From assembly GCA_025094145.1 (NCBI GenBank), contig JALLLS010000039.1, positions 1 to 64,000 on the forward strand: a stretch of 64,000 bases of DNA, in the 5' to 3' direction. The translations under genes were made by a program, and so were the position numbers. Positions 1 through 9,512 of this stretch are shown here, one piece after another. The notes under the pieces are model-generated. The model was given only the letters and a program-made list of their open reading frames with translations. It ran no database searches and had not been told where the DNA came from. The stretch is from Spinellus fusiger. Its lineage: Eukaryota > Mucoromycota > Mucoromycetes > Mucorales > Phycomycetaceae. Positions within the stretch are counted from its first letter, which is position 1. Each line of letters starts with the position of its first letter.

Positions 1-10
1 GTATTTACAG

Positions 11-1062
11 CTGGATCCACAGACCATCCATGCAACAGATTCGGATTCAAATACACTCCATGCGAGCCCTCCTCCTTTGCTCCCATGATGTATCAACAAG
101 CCACCCATGCCCATGGGACAGCTGTGAGCATTACAGACAAGAGCTCCTATGTCTCTGTCGCCAAAGACGGCTTCACAGTCACCACCGACCGAGGCTACCG
201 CATGTGTCGTGCCAATGTAGGTGTCCAAGAGGGCAACTGGTACTGGGAGGCTGTTGTGCAAAAGGCCAGCAACACACCAGAAGGCCCCCATGTGCGGCTG
301 GGATGGGCACGACGGGAAGCCTGTCTCAATGGCCCTGTTGGCTATGACGGCTATGGCTATGCCTACAGGGACTTGACGGGAGACAAGGTCTTTTGCTCTC
401 GTCCCACAGCCTTTGGGGCTTCTTTTGAGGCAGGCGATGTGATTGGACTGTACATTTCTCTTCCTCCCAAATCCACCGTCAAATCCCTCACACGCAAAAG
501 AATTCCTATTGTCTACAAGGACCACCTGTGGTTTGAAGAAAAGGACTTTCGGCCTTCGAAAGAGTACCAGGCATTGGCAGATCTTCCTTATCCACTCAGA
601 GATGCACAACATCTGAATGTCATTCCTGGGTCTTATATCACAGTGTATAAGAATGGGGTGTGCCAAGGAAAGATGTTTGAGGATCTGTTGGACTATGAGG
701 ATTTTGGTAGTCTGCCCTCCATGATACAGGCAGGAAGAAAGAAGAGACGCAAGAAACAGAAAAAAGACAAGGATGTGACTGGAATTCGTATGCGGTTGGA
801 GGAGGATGCCTTTGATGGCGTCCGAGCCCAGCAGTGGACAGAAGACCCGCCCTTGGAGGACGACGGCACCCTAGGCTATTATCCTGCCGTGAGTGTATTT
901 CAAGGAGGCATGGTGACGTGTCAGTTTGGACCCGAGTTCAGGTATCCTCCTTCTCCAGGTGAGCCATGGAAGCCAATGAGCCAGCGCTATGACGAATACA
1001 TGGCAGAAGAGTGTCTATGGGATGTGATGGATGAAGTGTTGCGTTCCCTACGAAGGGTCTGA
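11..1062 (+). CDS. ash2: Ash2-type SPRY protein, COMPASS (Set1/MLL) subunit, 5' partial
   Basis: This is the C-terminal part of an Ash2/Ash2L-family protein, a core subunit of the histone H3K4 methyltransferase complex. The window opens in an intron that ends at TTTACAG (position 10). The exon is then open to the TGA at 1062, about 350 residues. Family marks in order are NRFGFKYTPCEP (the conserved lead-in), an SPRY domain with VRLGWARREA and GPVGYDGYGYAYRD, GDVIGLYISLP, YITVYKNG, and the C-terminal helix DEYMAEECLWDVMDEVL. A lysine/arginine tract (GRKKRRKKQKKDKD, around 740-775) lies in a loop inside the SPRY region. The N-terminal zinc-finger and winged-helix half must lie left of the window. 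No internal stop or frameshift is seen. The next gene starts only 118 bp downstream. Confidence 0.93.
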
Positions 1063-1082
1063 TCCCATCGAGGAAGGGAGGT

Positions 1083-1150
1083 GAGCCAATCACAGACACG
1101 GAAAGGAGATAGATCGCCTGCTTAATATAAAATAAAATAAAATAATAAAA
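1083..1150 (+). promoter_or_regulatory. Probable core promoter of the lysyl-tRNA synthetase gene
   Basis: The spacer between the Ash2 stop and the LysRS ATG is 118 bp. It holds a CCAAT box (1086-1090) and an AT-rich TATA-like block, TATAAAATAAAATAAAAT, from about 1126, some 55 bp before the ATG. A similar TATAAAATAAAATAAA block sits at 3861, 55 bp before the start of the Aim34-like gene. Assignment is by spacing and motif only. Confidence 0.4.
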
Positions 1151-1180
1151 ATTTTTCCTTGTTTCTTCCTTCTTGGACTC

Positions 1181-2990
1181 ATGTCAGACGTTACTACTGA
1201 ACAACCACCTGTAAAGGACACCACAGGCCAGGAGCAGAACCTCCAGAAGGATCCTGTGACTGGAGAGATGATTTCCAAGTCGTAAGTCCTGCTGTTTATG
1301 TATTCTGCTGTGGCTCATAGTAGACTCAAAAAAAAGAGAAATCAAACGCCGTACCAAGCAGCGTGAAAAGGAGGCTGCCAAGGCTGCCAAGGCTGCTGCT
1401 GCTGCTCCTGCCACAGCCAATGCTACTGCTGACAAGGCCAAGAGTGCTGAGGAAGGTGAAGAAGAACTCAACCCTAACCAGTACTTTGAACTTCGCAGCA
1501 AGAGCATCCGCCACTTGAGAGAAACCCAACAGCCCAACCCATACCCTCACAAGTTCCATGTAGAGTTGAGTCTTCCTGCCTTTATTGCAAAGTACAATGG
1601 TCTTGAGGCAGGAGAGCGTCTTGAGGAGGTGGTGACTGTGTCTGGTCGCATCCACAACAAGCGTGCGTCTGGTGCCAAGTTGAGATTCTACGACTTGCAC
1701 GGTGAAGGCGTCAAGGTCCAGATCATGGCCGCTGCCCAGGACAGTGAAGAGGAGGGATACACCGAGATCCATGACTTGTTGCGTCGTGGTGATATTGTCG
1801 GTGTGCGTGGTGTGCCCGGAAAGACCAAGCGTGGTGAGTTGTCCATTTTCCCCAAGTCAGTTCAGCTGCTGTCTCCCTGCTTGAGAATGCTTCCCAAGGC
1901 CAATTACGGATTCAAGGACCAGGAGTTGCGTTACCGTCAGCGTTGGATTGATTTGATCATGAACAACAATGTCCGTGAAAAGTTCACTACCCGTGCCAAG
2001 ATCATCTCCTACCTTCGCAAGTTCTTGGACACCCGCGGGTTCCTTGAAGTGGAGACACCCATGATGAACCAGATTGCTGGTGGTGCCACTGCCAAACCCT
2101 TTGTGACTCACCACAACGACCTCAAACTGGACATGTTCATGAGAATTGCTCCCGAGTTGTATTTGAAGATGCTGACAGTGGGTGGATTGGACCGTGTTTA
2201 TGAAATTGGCCGTCAGTTCCGCAATGAATCGATTGACTTGACCCACAACCCTGAATTCACTACCTGTGAGTTCTACATGGCCTATGCAGACATGTACGAT
2301 GTGATGAGCTTGACTGAGGAATTGCTGTCGGGTATGGTGATGTCACTGTTTGGTAGCTACAAGGTGGAGTACCATCCCCATGGTCCCACTGAGCCTTCCA
2401 TTGAGATCGATTTCTCTCCTCCCTTCCGTCGCATGGACATGATCGAGACATTGGAAGAGAAGTTGAATGTCAAGTTCCCTCCTGGTGATAAATTGCAGGA
2501 GCCTGAAGGCAACAAGTTCCTATCTGATTTGTGTATCAAGCACAATGTGGATTGCTCTGCTCCTAGAACAAGTGCCCGTCTTTTGGATAAGTTGGTGGGT
2601 GATTTCTTGGAAGTCACTTGCATCAGTCCTGCCTTTATCACTGGCCACCCTATGATGATGTCTCCTTTGGCTAAGAAGCACCGCGAGAAGCCTGGGTTCT
2701 GTGAAAGATTCGAATTGTTTGTCGCCACCAAGGAAGTGTGCAATGCCTACACAGAATTGAACGACCCATTTGACCAGCGTGAACGATTTGCTCAGCAGGC
2801 TTCTGATAAGGATGCTGGTGATGATGAAGCACAGGTCATTGATGAGACCTTCTGTCAGGCACTTGAGTACGGATTGCCTCCTACAGGTGGTTGGGGCATG
2901 GGTATTGATCGTTTGACTATGTTCTTGACCAACTCCAACAACATTAAGGAGGTGTTACTATTCCCTGCCATGAAGCCCGAAGAAAACTAA
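1181..2990 (+). CDS. KRS1: Lysyl-tRNA synthetase, cytosolic, class II
   Basis: It charges tRNA-Lys with lysine for cytosolic translation. Two exons: 1181-1281 and 1337-2990, giving 584 residues, the usual eukaryotic LysRS length. The intron is 55 nt (GTAAGT...AAAAAAAG). The acceptor was chosen because it restores the conserved ISKSEIKRR; the more obvious acceptor at 1320 leads to a stop. Domains are a Lys/Ala-rich eukaryotic N-terminal extension, an OB-fold anticodon-binding domain ([26 protein letters not shown]), then the class II catalytic core with motif 2 ([14 protein letters not shown]) and motif 3 ([15 protein letters not shown]). No break is seen. No mitochondrial presequence is evident, so I infer the cytosolic form. 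Confidence 0.96.
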
Positions 2991-3042
2991 TAAAGAAGCC
3001 CAGTTGTGCTATTGTATCCATTTTATTGCAGCTATTTTGGAG

Positions 3043-3688
3043 CTATTTTACAACAATAACAGTGCATGGACAGTGGTGGAGACAATAATCACTCACACTT
3101 CCTAGTAATGTTCTCTTTATCACTCCCTTTTGATGAGACCCCATAATCAATACATCTGCCTTTTCTTCTGATACTTTGCGTACAATTGCATTAGCAGGAT
3201 CTCCTATGATAGACACAGCCTTACAGACAATCTAGGTGGGGATGTAGATGTAGATGTATATCTATTTATCAGTAGCAGTTCATTGTGTTCTCCTATCTTT
3301 CTTTTTACCTTTTGATGAGTGAGCCATTGAGCATGTTCCCTCAGAAAGCGGTGACTCTCCTCTCTATGCACTGCTGCCTCTCTCTGTTCTTGTATAGGAT
3401 GTACTATATAAGGCATACTTGGAGCATCCAAAAAACGGATATGAAGAAGAAGAACCTAACTATGAGTGTCTATTCTTTTGCAGCCGACTCTACCTCATCT
3501 GATACTGGTTTGATAAATTCACGTACAGCCCATTCCAACACATGTTTGCCCAATTCTTCATCAATACTAATATACACTTTACGCCTTGAAGGACTCAAAG
3601 ACGCTTCTTCACTTGGAGAAAGTGTCTTTCTTGTCACATTCTCTGCATTAGAACAATCTCCCATTGTTGGCAAAGTAGTATGCTCCAT
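3043..3688 (-). CDS. Universal stress protein A (UspA) family protein
   Basis: A small cytosolic protein with one UspA fold, a nucleotide-binding alpha/beta domain linked to stress responses. Three exons, read on the minus strand: 3688-3494, 3455-3309 and 3231-3043 (176 residues; introns 38 and 77 nt). Junctions were fixed by restoring VSDE/VLLLHIRFLDAP and HQK/IVCKAVSIIGDP. The strand order is beta1 (RKVYISIDE), VLLLHIRF, then ADVLIMGSH and the C-terminal loop IKRTLLGSVSDYCLHH, CPCTVIVVK. The usual ATP-loop pattern is G-2x-G-9x-G-S/T. Here the final GS is kept but the second glycine appears to be Gln (GSHQKGVIKR), so ATP binding is uncertain. It converges on LysRS, with 52 bp between stop codons. 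Confidence 0.88.
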
Positions 3689-3915
3689 CCAAATCTAATT
3701 CAATAATAGTAATAATAGTAATAATAGTAGCAATAGCAGTAGCAATAGTAATAAAGGAAAAAGAAAAGAATGCAATCCAAGACAGAAAAGATCATGCGTC
3801 AAGACAGTAGAAAATACAGACTCCGACACCCACAAGCCACAGAGAGGTATTCACACACTCTATAAAATAAAATAAACCCTTGAACTTGTCTCATGTCGTT
3901 TCTCTTCTCTTTCTC

Positions 3916-4863
3916 ATGTGGCAGTTACTACAGAGACGCTCACTGCATGCGTCTGTCCAATATTCACAATGGACACGCAATCGTCTGTATAAATTAAAAG
4001 CACATGAAATTAAGAAATTGGCTCAAGAACACAACATTAGTCCTAATACCACAAAAAAGGAACTTGTAGAGCGACTTGTTGCTGTCACTAGTGTCCCGGT
4101 AAAGAACAGTGCCACAAATACACAAGTCACACAAACACTCGAGCCAGCGCCACTCGAGCCGAAAATAGTGTCTGTTCACAACACAGCAGAGAAGAAGGAG
4201 AAGAGTGTTGTAGACAAGACAGGAAATGAGAAAGGTACTAAAGCTGCAGTGAAGAAGATATTGATCAATGATCCTTTTTTTTTAGCAGTAACAAGTCAGC
4301 AGCCTACCGTTATAGAAACCGTCACAGAAACCGTTGAAGCACCCCAAGACATGGATGAAGAATGGGTCAAGGGGTTTGAGGATAAAGTGAGGTTTAGCAG
4401 TATTCGGTATTCTGGAAAGGCGAGATCTTCTTCAGTGCACCAGTCTACTCTCCAATCCAAAGAGACACTTGTAGAGAAGACACCTGCCAAAGAGACACCT
4501 GTAGAGAAGACACCTGTAGAGAAGACACCTGTAGAGAAGACACCTGCCAAAGAAACACCTGTAGAGACTGCTTCTTGGGCACCCGCAGACAACCCATTGG
4601 AACAGCAGCAACAGGACAGACTGAGGGAAATGTTACTGCAAGTACAGCAGGAACAGGCACAGGCCATTGCACAGACCCATGCACATCTGACAGACAAGAA
4701 ACCCCAGTCCCCATCTGTCTCTGAGGCAGCCACTAAAGCCGTCTCTCAACAAGCATCCAGCACAAGTAAACGTCACTTTTACATCCACTCTCTCATAGGT
4801 ACTTCTGTGGCTCTGTGGCTCTTCTATGGTGAAGAAGGTCTGTTACAGTGTTTCTCTTTCTAA
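3916..4863 (+). CDS. SAP-domain protein with C-terminal membrane segment (Aim34-like, probably mitochondrial)
   Basis: One uninterrupted exon, 315 residues. The ATG at 3916 is the first in frame. The N-terminus MWQLLQRRSLHASVQYSQW is basic, lacks acidic residues and fits a mitochondrial presequence. A SAP helix-turn-helix follows (LYKLKAHEIKKLAQEHNIS, KKELVERLVAV, about residues 23-60). The middle is low-complexity and acidic, with a tandem KETPVEKTP repeat (DNA 4468-4567) and a short Gln-rich coil. Near the C-terminus is one hydrophobic span, LIGTSVALWLF. SAP plus presequence plus C-terminal TM is the layout of yeast Aim34, a mitochondrial membrane protein of unknown role. The match is by architecture, not close sequence recall. 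The TATA-like block at 3861 is the likely promoter. Confidence 0.72.
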   Translation: MWQLLQRRSLHASVQYSQWTRNRLYKLKAHEIKKLAQEHNISPNTTKKELVERLVAVTSVPVKNSATNTQVTQTLEPAPLEPKIVSVHNTAEKKEKSVVDKTGNEKGTKAAVKKILINDPFFLAVTSQQPTVIETVTETVEAPQDMDEEWVKGFEDKVRFSSIRYSGKARSSSVHQSTLQSKETLVEKTPAKETPVEKTPVEKTPVEKTPAKETPVETASWAPADNPLEQQQQDRLREMLLQVQQEQAQAIAQTHAHLTDKKPQSPSVSEAATKAVSQQASSTSKRHFYIHSLIGTSVALWLFYGEEGLLQCFSF

Positions 4864-5078
4864 ACCCCATCTTCATTACTATTTTCATACTACAACAAAA
4901 TTAAAATTAAAATTAAAACTGTATTCAAAAAGCAAAAGAGAAAGACTTTTTAATCTATAAAGTACTCCAAGGAACATTCCCCCTCAAAAAAAGAAAAAGA
5001 CATCCTTTATCCATAGACAGAGATCATTAAAAGAAAAGAAAAAGATAAAAGAAAAGAAAAAAGATAAAAGAAACAGAC

Positions 5079-6743
5079 TCATCCTTCCTCGGCAGGCATA
5101 TGAATGAATTCTTGCAGATCTCTTGTTAAAGACTCATAGACACGGTCTTTACCAAAGAAACTAGGCATAAAGGCTATTCCCAACCCCTAGATAAGAGAAC
5201 AGAAGAACCATTGGACCACTTACAAGTAATGCACTGAGAATGGTTCATGCGTTTGTACAGTCGCATACGGATGTCCACTTCATCTCTTCTGTCAGGAGGA
5301 AGCACTTCTCCCAACATGTTGTAGATCTCCACCGACTGCTCCATGGGGACAATGTTGTCTTTTTCGCCATGTACAAACAGTATCCGTGGTGCAAAGTCAA
5401 GAAGTTCAGAGGAAGAAGCAAACAGAGTGCTGTGGTTGCTGATGATGTGAATGGGTGAATTGCGCTGGTATCCTTCGACCGTGGATCCCATCACACGCGC
5501 CATGCAAGAGATCTTTTCCAGTCCACGGTAGGTTTCGTGCTGTAGATGCATCTCAATGTTGTAGACGCCTGACAGACTATACAGATAGAGTGATGTAGTT
5601 ATAGCGATGTAGTTATAGCGATGTAGTTATAGTGATGCCGTTCTTTATATAAGAAGGGCAGTTTCCCTCCCCATAGAAACACACTCATGATTGCCCGTGC
5701 TTTGTTTTGTTGGCTCTCCCTCTACTTACAGAATAAGCCCCTCGACTTGAGGCAAAAAGTCATTGGAGTGCTTTGGATAGCCATCCGACCCTTGTTTGAC
5801 AGGATCATGCTTCTCATTCACAGCAGGCCTATGGGCACGTGTACGATCCGAGAACATGACCTTCTCCACAAGATCCTCCAACACTATCTGAGAAGCCAAG
5901 TGGGCTCCTGCACTGTGACCCTAATGACATCAACCACACGCACTGCTAGTAGGTAGCCTTACCATGACATAGAGGGAGTCACGGTCTCCTCCCAGTACAA
6001 GCGCATGTTGGTAGGCCCACTGGATGGCCTTTCGGATGTCCTGGTACATGCCCTCACTCTTCACAAGAGGGTACTTGCGATAGTCAGGCACAATGACAAT
6101 ATAGCCCATGTCTCGGAGGGTGTTGGCAAAGGCAGAATACATGTACTTTGAGCCAGAAGCCCAGGATCCACCGTAGATAAAGACAATGATGGGGGCGGTC
6201 TGGCCCTCATTAAGGTAGGGACGGTACACATCCAATGTGCACAGTGGATCTGCAGGATGATACGAAATGTTGCGACTGGAGGGTTTGTTTTTGTTATGAG
6301 TATGAGTATGAGTATGAGTATGAGTATGAGTATGAAAAGAAAACAGGGCCGTAGGGTCCTGTCTATGCTAGAGGAGAGGCACACTCACTTTACAATCCTG
6401 TCAAATTCTTTGTGGCCGAGAGTCCAGTAGCGCCACCGTACAAATGCCAAAATCATAGGGATATCCCCCACCCACCCCAATACCATTGCAGCCAGTGCTT
6501 GGTTGATTTTGAGTATGCGGTGTGGGTGGTAGGGCAGACTCAGCATAGTGTCCATATGGGCAAAGTGCCAGTGAGTGAGCCATGCCGTGACATACAGAGT
6601 GGCTTTGTCGGTTAGTCCATGCCAACACTACACACGTTACCAACACCACAGCTGAAAAGCGGTAGACACACAGCGGCACACAGGACGAGAACAGGAAGAA
6701 AGAAGAGTGAGACTGAGACAAAGGCAGTTCGAGATTTCAACAT
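5079..6743 (-). CDS. Alpha/beta hydrolase, isoprenylcysteine methylesterase-like
   Basis: A membrane-anchored esterase of the BD-FAE/ICME type, expected to hydrolyse carboxyl esters such as prenylcysteine methyl esters. The substrate is inferred from family resemblance only. Six exons, minus strand: 6743-6641, 6602-6391, 6274-5963, 5920-5730, 5576-5224 and 5173-5079 (421 residues). The N-terminus has a hydrophobic signal-anchor (LFFLPVLVLCAAVCLPLF). Later marks are LDVYRP, the oxyanion-loop motif YGGSWASG, the nucleophile elbow GHSAG, the acid loop HGEKDNIVP and a candidate catalytic His in MNHSQC. The last acceptor (5174) is a choice between two AG sites; the upstream one runs into a stop. 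Intron 2 holds a GAGTAT microsatellite, and intron 4 holds four copies of a GATGTAGTTATAGC-type repeat. Confidence 0.85.
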
Positions 6744-6760
6744 GGGGTTGGGTCAATAAG

Positions 6761-6830
6761 AAGACTCCAGTGAGAAGACTCCAGCAAGAGGACTCCAATA
6801 AGAGGATTCCAGTAAGAAGACTCCAGCAAG
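6761..6830. repeat. Five-copy 14-bp tandem repeat upstream of the esterase gene
   Basis: Exactly five head-to-tail 14-bp units fill 6761-6830. The consensus is AAGACTCCAGCAAG, with one to three changes per copy. The array begins 18 bp upstream of the ATG of the minus-strand esterase (6743), so it lies in its 5' UTR or proximal promoter. TATA-like sequence for that gene is visible at about 6853-6880. Confidence 0.85.
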
Positions 6831-7317
6831 AAGGCTGTAGGATAGAACAAGGTATATACTTATATATCAGTGTATATAAGAAGACAAAAGAAAAAGAAAG
6901 AAGAAGAAAAAAGGGGTTTTTTGTTTTACAGTGGCCCCTTGTTTATTTTATGGTTTTATTCTTTTGCACAGATACGGAATGAGCAAGGAAGAGCAAGGAA
7001 GAGCAGTGCCATGGTGTATCTATTTCTCCCTGTTTTTGTTGCAGAGAGTGTGACGTCTTGTTGGCATGGAAATGAGGATAGACAGAACAACCTTGCTGTG
7101 TCGATAAGGAATGTCCTAACCCTTGAGGTTGCCTTATTTGTTACGAGAGATTCCACGCCAATCAAATCCATAGGATGTTCTCCTTGCTGTGCTTGTATTA
7201 GTACAATTGACACTCTTTTTTTGCCTCTCTTCCAGCAGTCCACTTACCTCATTGGCTCACTCTTTTATTAAGCCCAATGAGCCTGTCCACATTATATTCC
7301 CCTCCCTCTAGAGTGTG
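6831..7317. other. Spacer between esterase and small membrane protein genes
   Basis: No coding signal is supported here on either strand. The left part is purine-rich (AAGAAAAAGAAAG), with TATA-like runs at 6853-6880 placed to serve the minus-strand esterase. The rest shows no repeat or motif I would defend. Confidence 0.5.
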
Positions 7318-7659
7318 CTACCCAGAATGGCATGTGAAGATAGTAGTGTCTGTCGTACAGGAAGATGGAATAAAAAGCAGTCCAGCCGACAGAAGGAGGA
7401 AGAAGAAGAGGAGGATAATGATGAAGAAGAGGAGCGGGTGTTGCTTGTAATGAAATGTCTTGACTGTTCCTGACTGTTCTCCTCTACTACCTACCAGCCA
7501 CTCTCCAGTGCTGTCTGTAGGCAAAGAAAAAGAATGACGCCACCTCTTTATGATCTGCTCTATGGGGATTGGCTTATCATATCTGTTAAGATCAACCTCT
7601 CTGTTCTCTCTGCTCTCTCTGCTCTCTTTTTCATCTCCCTTTTCATACTCAGCAGCCAT
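7318..7659 (-). CDS. Small single-pass membrane protein, unrecognised
   Basis: A 113-residue open frame; I do not recognise the family. The first third is charged (EKGDEKESRESRENREVD), followed by a conserved-looking stretch, DKPIPIEQIIKRWRHSFSLP. One strong hydrophobic span lies near the C-terminus (LLFFIIILLFFFLLLSAG), and a short Cys-containing tail ends it. This suggests a tail-anchored or single-pass membrane protein. A possible 36-nt in-frame intron (GTAGGTAGTAG...GTCAAG) would remove 12 residues; both versions stay open. The ATG is 78 bp from the divergent start of the Sel1 gene, a plausible shared promoter. It may be an incomplete gene model. Confidence 0.5.
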   Translation of the reverse strand: MAAEYEKGDEKESRESRENREVDLNRYDKPIPIEQIIKRWRHSFSLPTDSTGEWLVGSRGEQSGTVKTFHYKQHPLLFFIIILLFFFLLLSAGLLFIPSSCTTDTTIFTCHSG

Positions 7660-7737
7660 GCTCTTTCATTTTTCTTTTCTTTTCTTATCTATCCGACAGA
7701 GCAGTCCCTTTTTTACCGGCATTTCTCCCCGTCCCTC

Positions 7738-9196
7738 ATGGCCCTCGAACAAAGACTAGGACAGCTGTTTGATCATCCTTCTGAACTTCATCTTGTCAAT
7801 GCAGCAGAACAGATAAGAACCGCCCAAGCCACCGACACCACCACGGCCACTATGGACGCCTTGACGTTCTTGCGTCTCCGGGCCATGCAGCACGACACTG
7901 AGGCCAAAACCAAGCTCAGTACTATCTATGCAGAAGGGAAAGAGAATGTTATTGCTCCTGACCAGGATGAGGCTGACATGTGGTCGAGAAGTGTCTTTGA
8001 TAAGCAGCTCAGCCAGGCCATGGCCCTGTGTGTCCCAGAACTGCTGCTGGTGGCAGAGACAGAGCCCAGCGCCATCACGTCTCCCAGCACCATTGAGCTG
8101 ATTCTCGGTGGAGTGGCTCCACAGCGCCCCTGTCTGTGCTATCTCGCAGGCCTGCTGCTGACCAAGGGCATTGGAGGAGCCCAGGACATTGATAGGGGTA
8201 TTGCCTTGTTTGAAGTAGCAGCACAGCACCACCAAGCAGATGCTGCCTATGAACTGGGCCGCTTCTACAGTGACCGCTACAGCTACTCCCGCCCAGACAC
8301 AGCGCTCTCTCTCAAGTGGTACCAGTGTGCATTTGAGGCGGGAGACATGCGTGCTCTGGTGGATCTGGCGTACGGCTTCTCAGAGGGAGACCAGCACCAG
8401 GCCCCCAGAGACGATGCACGTGCCTTTGAGTATGCATCTAAGGGAGCTGAGTTGGATGACAAGTACTGCCAGTACATCCTGGGCCATCTGTACCTCAAGG
8501 GAAGGGGCACAGCACAGAACAGCACAGAGGCAGTGCGGTGGTTGAGTGCATCGGCTGACCAGGGATTTGCCGTGGCCTTGGAGGAGATGACTGCAGTGTA
8601 CATGACAGGAGCCCAGGATATTCCTCAGGATTACACAAAGGCCCATGCATGGTCATTGAAAGGCGCCTCCTGTGCTGCCTACTGCCAGACATCCCTGGGC
8701 GACTTGTATCGCAATGGGTGGAGTGTGGCAAGAGACTACCAAAAAGCATTCCAGTATTACCAAACAGCCGCCACCCAACCCGATGCCGCCCACTACTATG
8801 CTCAGCACATGTTGGGTGAAATGTAAGACTCCAACACTGCCAAAACAAAAACACTACACACACACGTATATATATATATATAAATGTATGTATATAAGGA
8901 AGAAGACTCATGTTGGCTGTAGGTTCTTGAATGGAGAGGGCGTGCCTCAGGATGTGGCAGTGGCAAGAGAGTGGTTCCAAAAGGCCACCTCCCAGGGCTA
9001 CGAACCCTCCCGCCAGAAACTACTGATTCTTGCTGCTACCAAGAGCATTCTTCCGACAGAAGGATCTCCCCGGAACTCATGGAGTCCTGGGGGCTCGAAC
9101 AGGTCTTCCATGGCAGACATCCCACCCTCCCCAACTCCACAGCAAGAAAAAAGAAGTAGTCGCTGGTCATTGAGTTTCTTTAATAAAAAAAAGTAA
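7738..9196 (+). CDS. Sel1-like repeat (SLR) protein
   Basis: A solenoid scaffold built of Sel1/TPR-like repeats of about 36 residues, the architecture of fungal Chs4/Skt5-like and ER-quality-control adaptors. The partner cannot be told from the sequence. Two exons: 7738-8822 and 8923-9196 (452 residues). Repeat signatures include GGAQDIDRGIALFEVAA, ADAAYELGRFYSD, QYILGHLYLKGRG, TEAVRWLSASADQG, QTSLGDLYRNGW, KAFQYYQTAA, and across the splice HMLGEMFLNGEGVPQDV, ARDWFQKA-type (AREWFQKAT). The ATG at 7738 is chosen over upstream in-frame codons because the sequence before it is Ser/Phe/Leu-rich pyrimidine leader. The tail is Ser/Pro-rich and basic and lacks a CaaX box, so it is not a clear Chs4. 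Confidence 0.82.
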
Positions 9197-9512
9197 TTCC
9201 TTTTATTAACAAAAAGAAAGAGAGAGAGAGAGACCATAAAAGGGTCTTTTTCCTCTCTTCATTCTTTATCAGGTGACTTTTTCTCTTTTTTCTTTTACGA
9301 GTGTCGGAGAGATCACTCCATAAGACAACGTCAGCAAAAAATAAACACACGACGTCACAGTGTGTCTTTCTTTCTCCTCTCACTCTCTCTCACTCTCTCT
9401 CACTCTCTCTCTCTGTCCTCTTCTTTCTCCTCTTCTTTCTCACTTTCTCGCTCTCTCTCTTTTTCTTTCTTCTTCTCTATAAACATATCTACATTATTCT
9501 CTTTTCTTTTCA
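9197..9512 (+). promoter_or_regulatory. Pyrimidine-rich leader region of the U1-70K gene
   Basis: There is no gene in this 316-bp spacer. From about 9360 to 9510 it is almost pure CT (CTCTCTCACTCTCTC, TTCTTTCTCC), ending directly at the U1-70K ATG. CT-rich 5' leaders also precede the Sel1 and SRP19 starts. I read this as promoter/5' UTR sequence, not as a transposon or RNA gene. Confidence 0.45.

Noticed and set aside
4296..4733. Two antisense frames opposite the SAP-domain gene
   Set aside because: They mirror the KETPVEKTP repeat and the Gln-rich tract on the other strand; no family resemblance.
7534..7737. Longer N-terminus for the Sel1-repeat protein starting at 7534
   Set aside because: The stretch overlaps the divergent gene, is pyrimidine-rich leader sequence and gives a Ser/Leu/Phe run unlike the rest of the protein.
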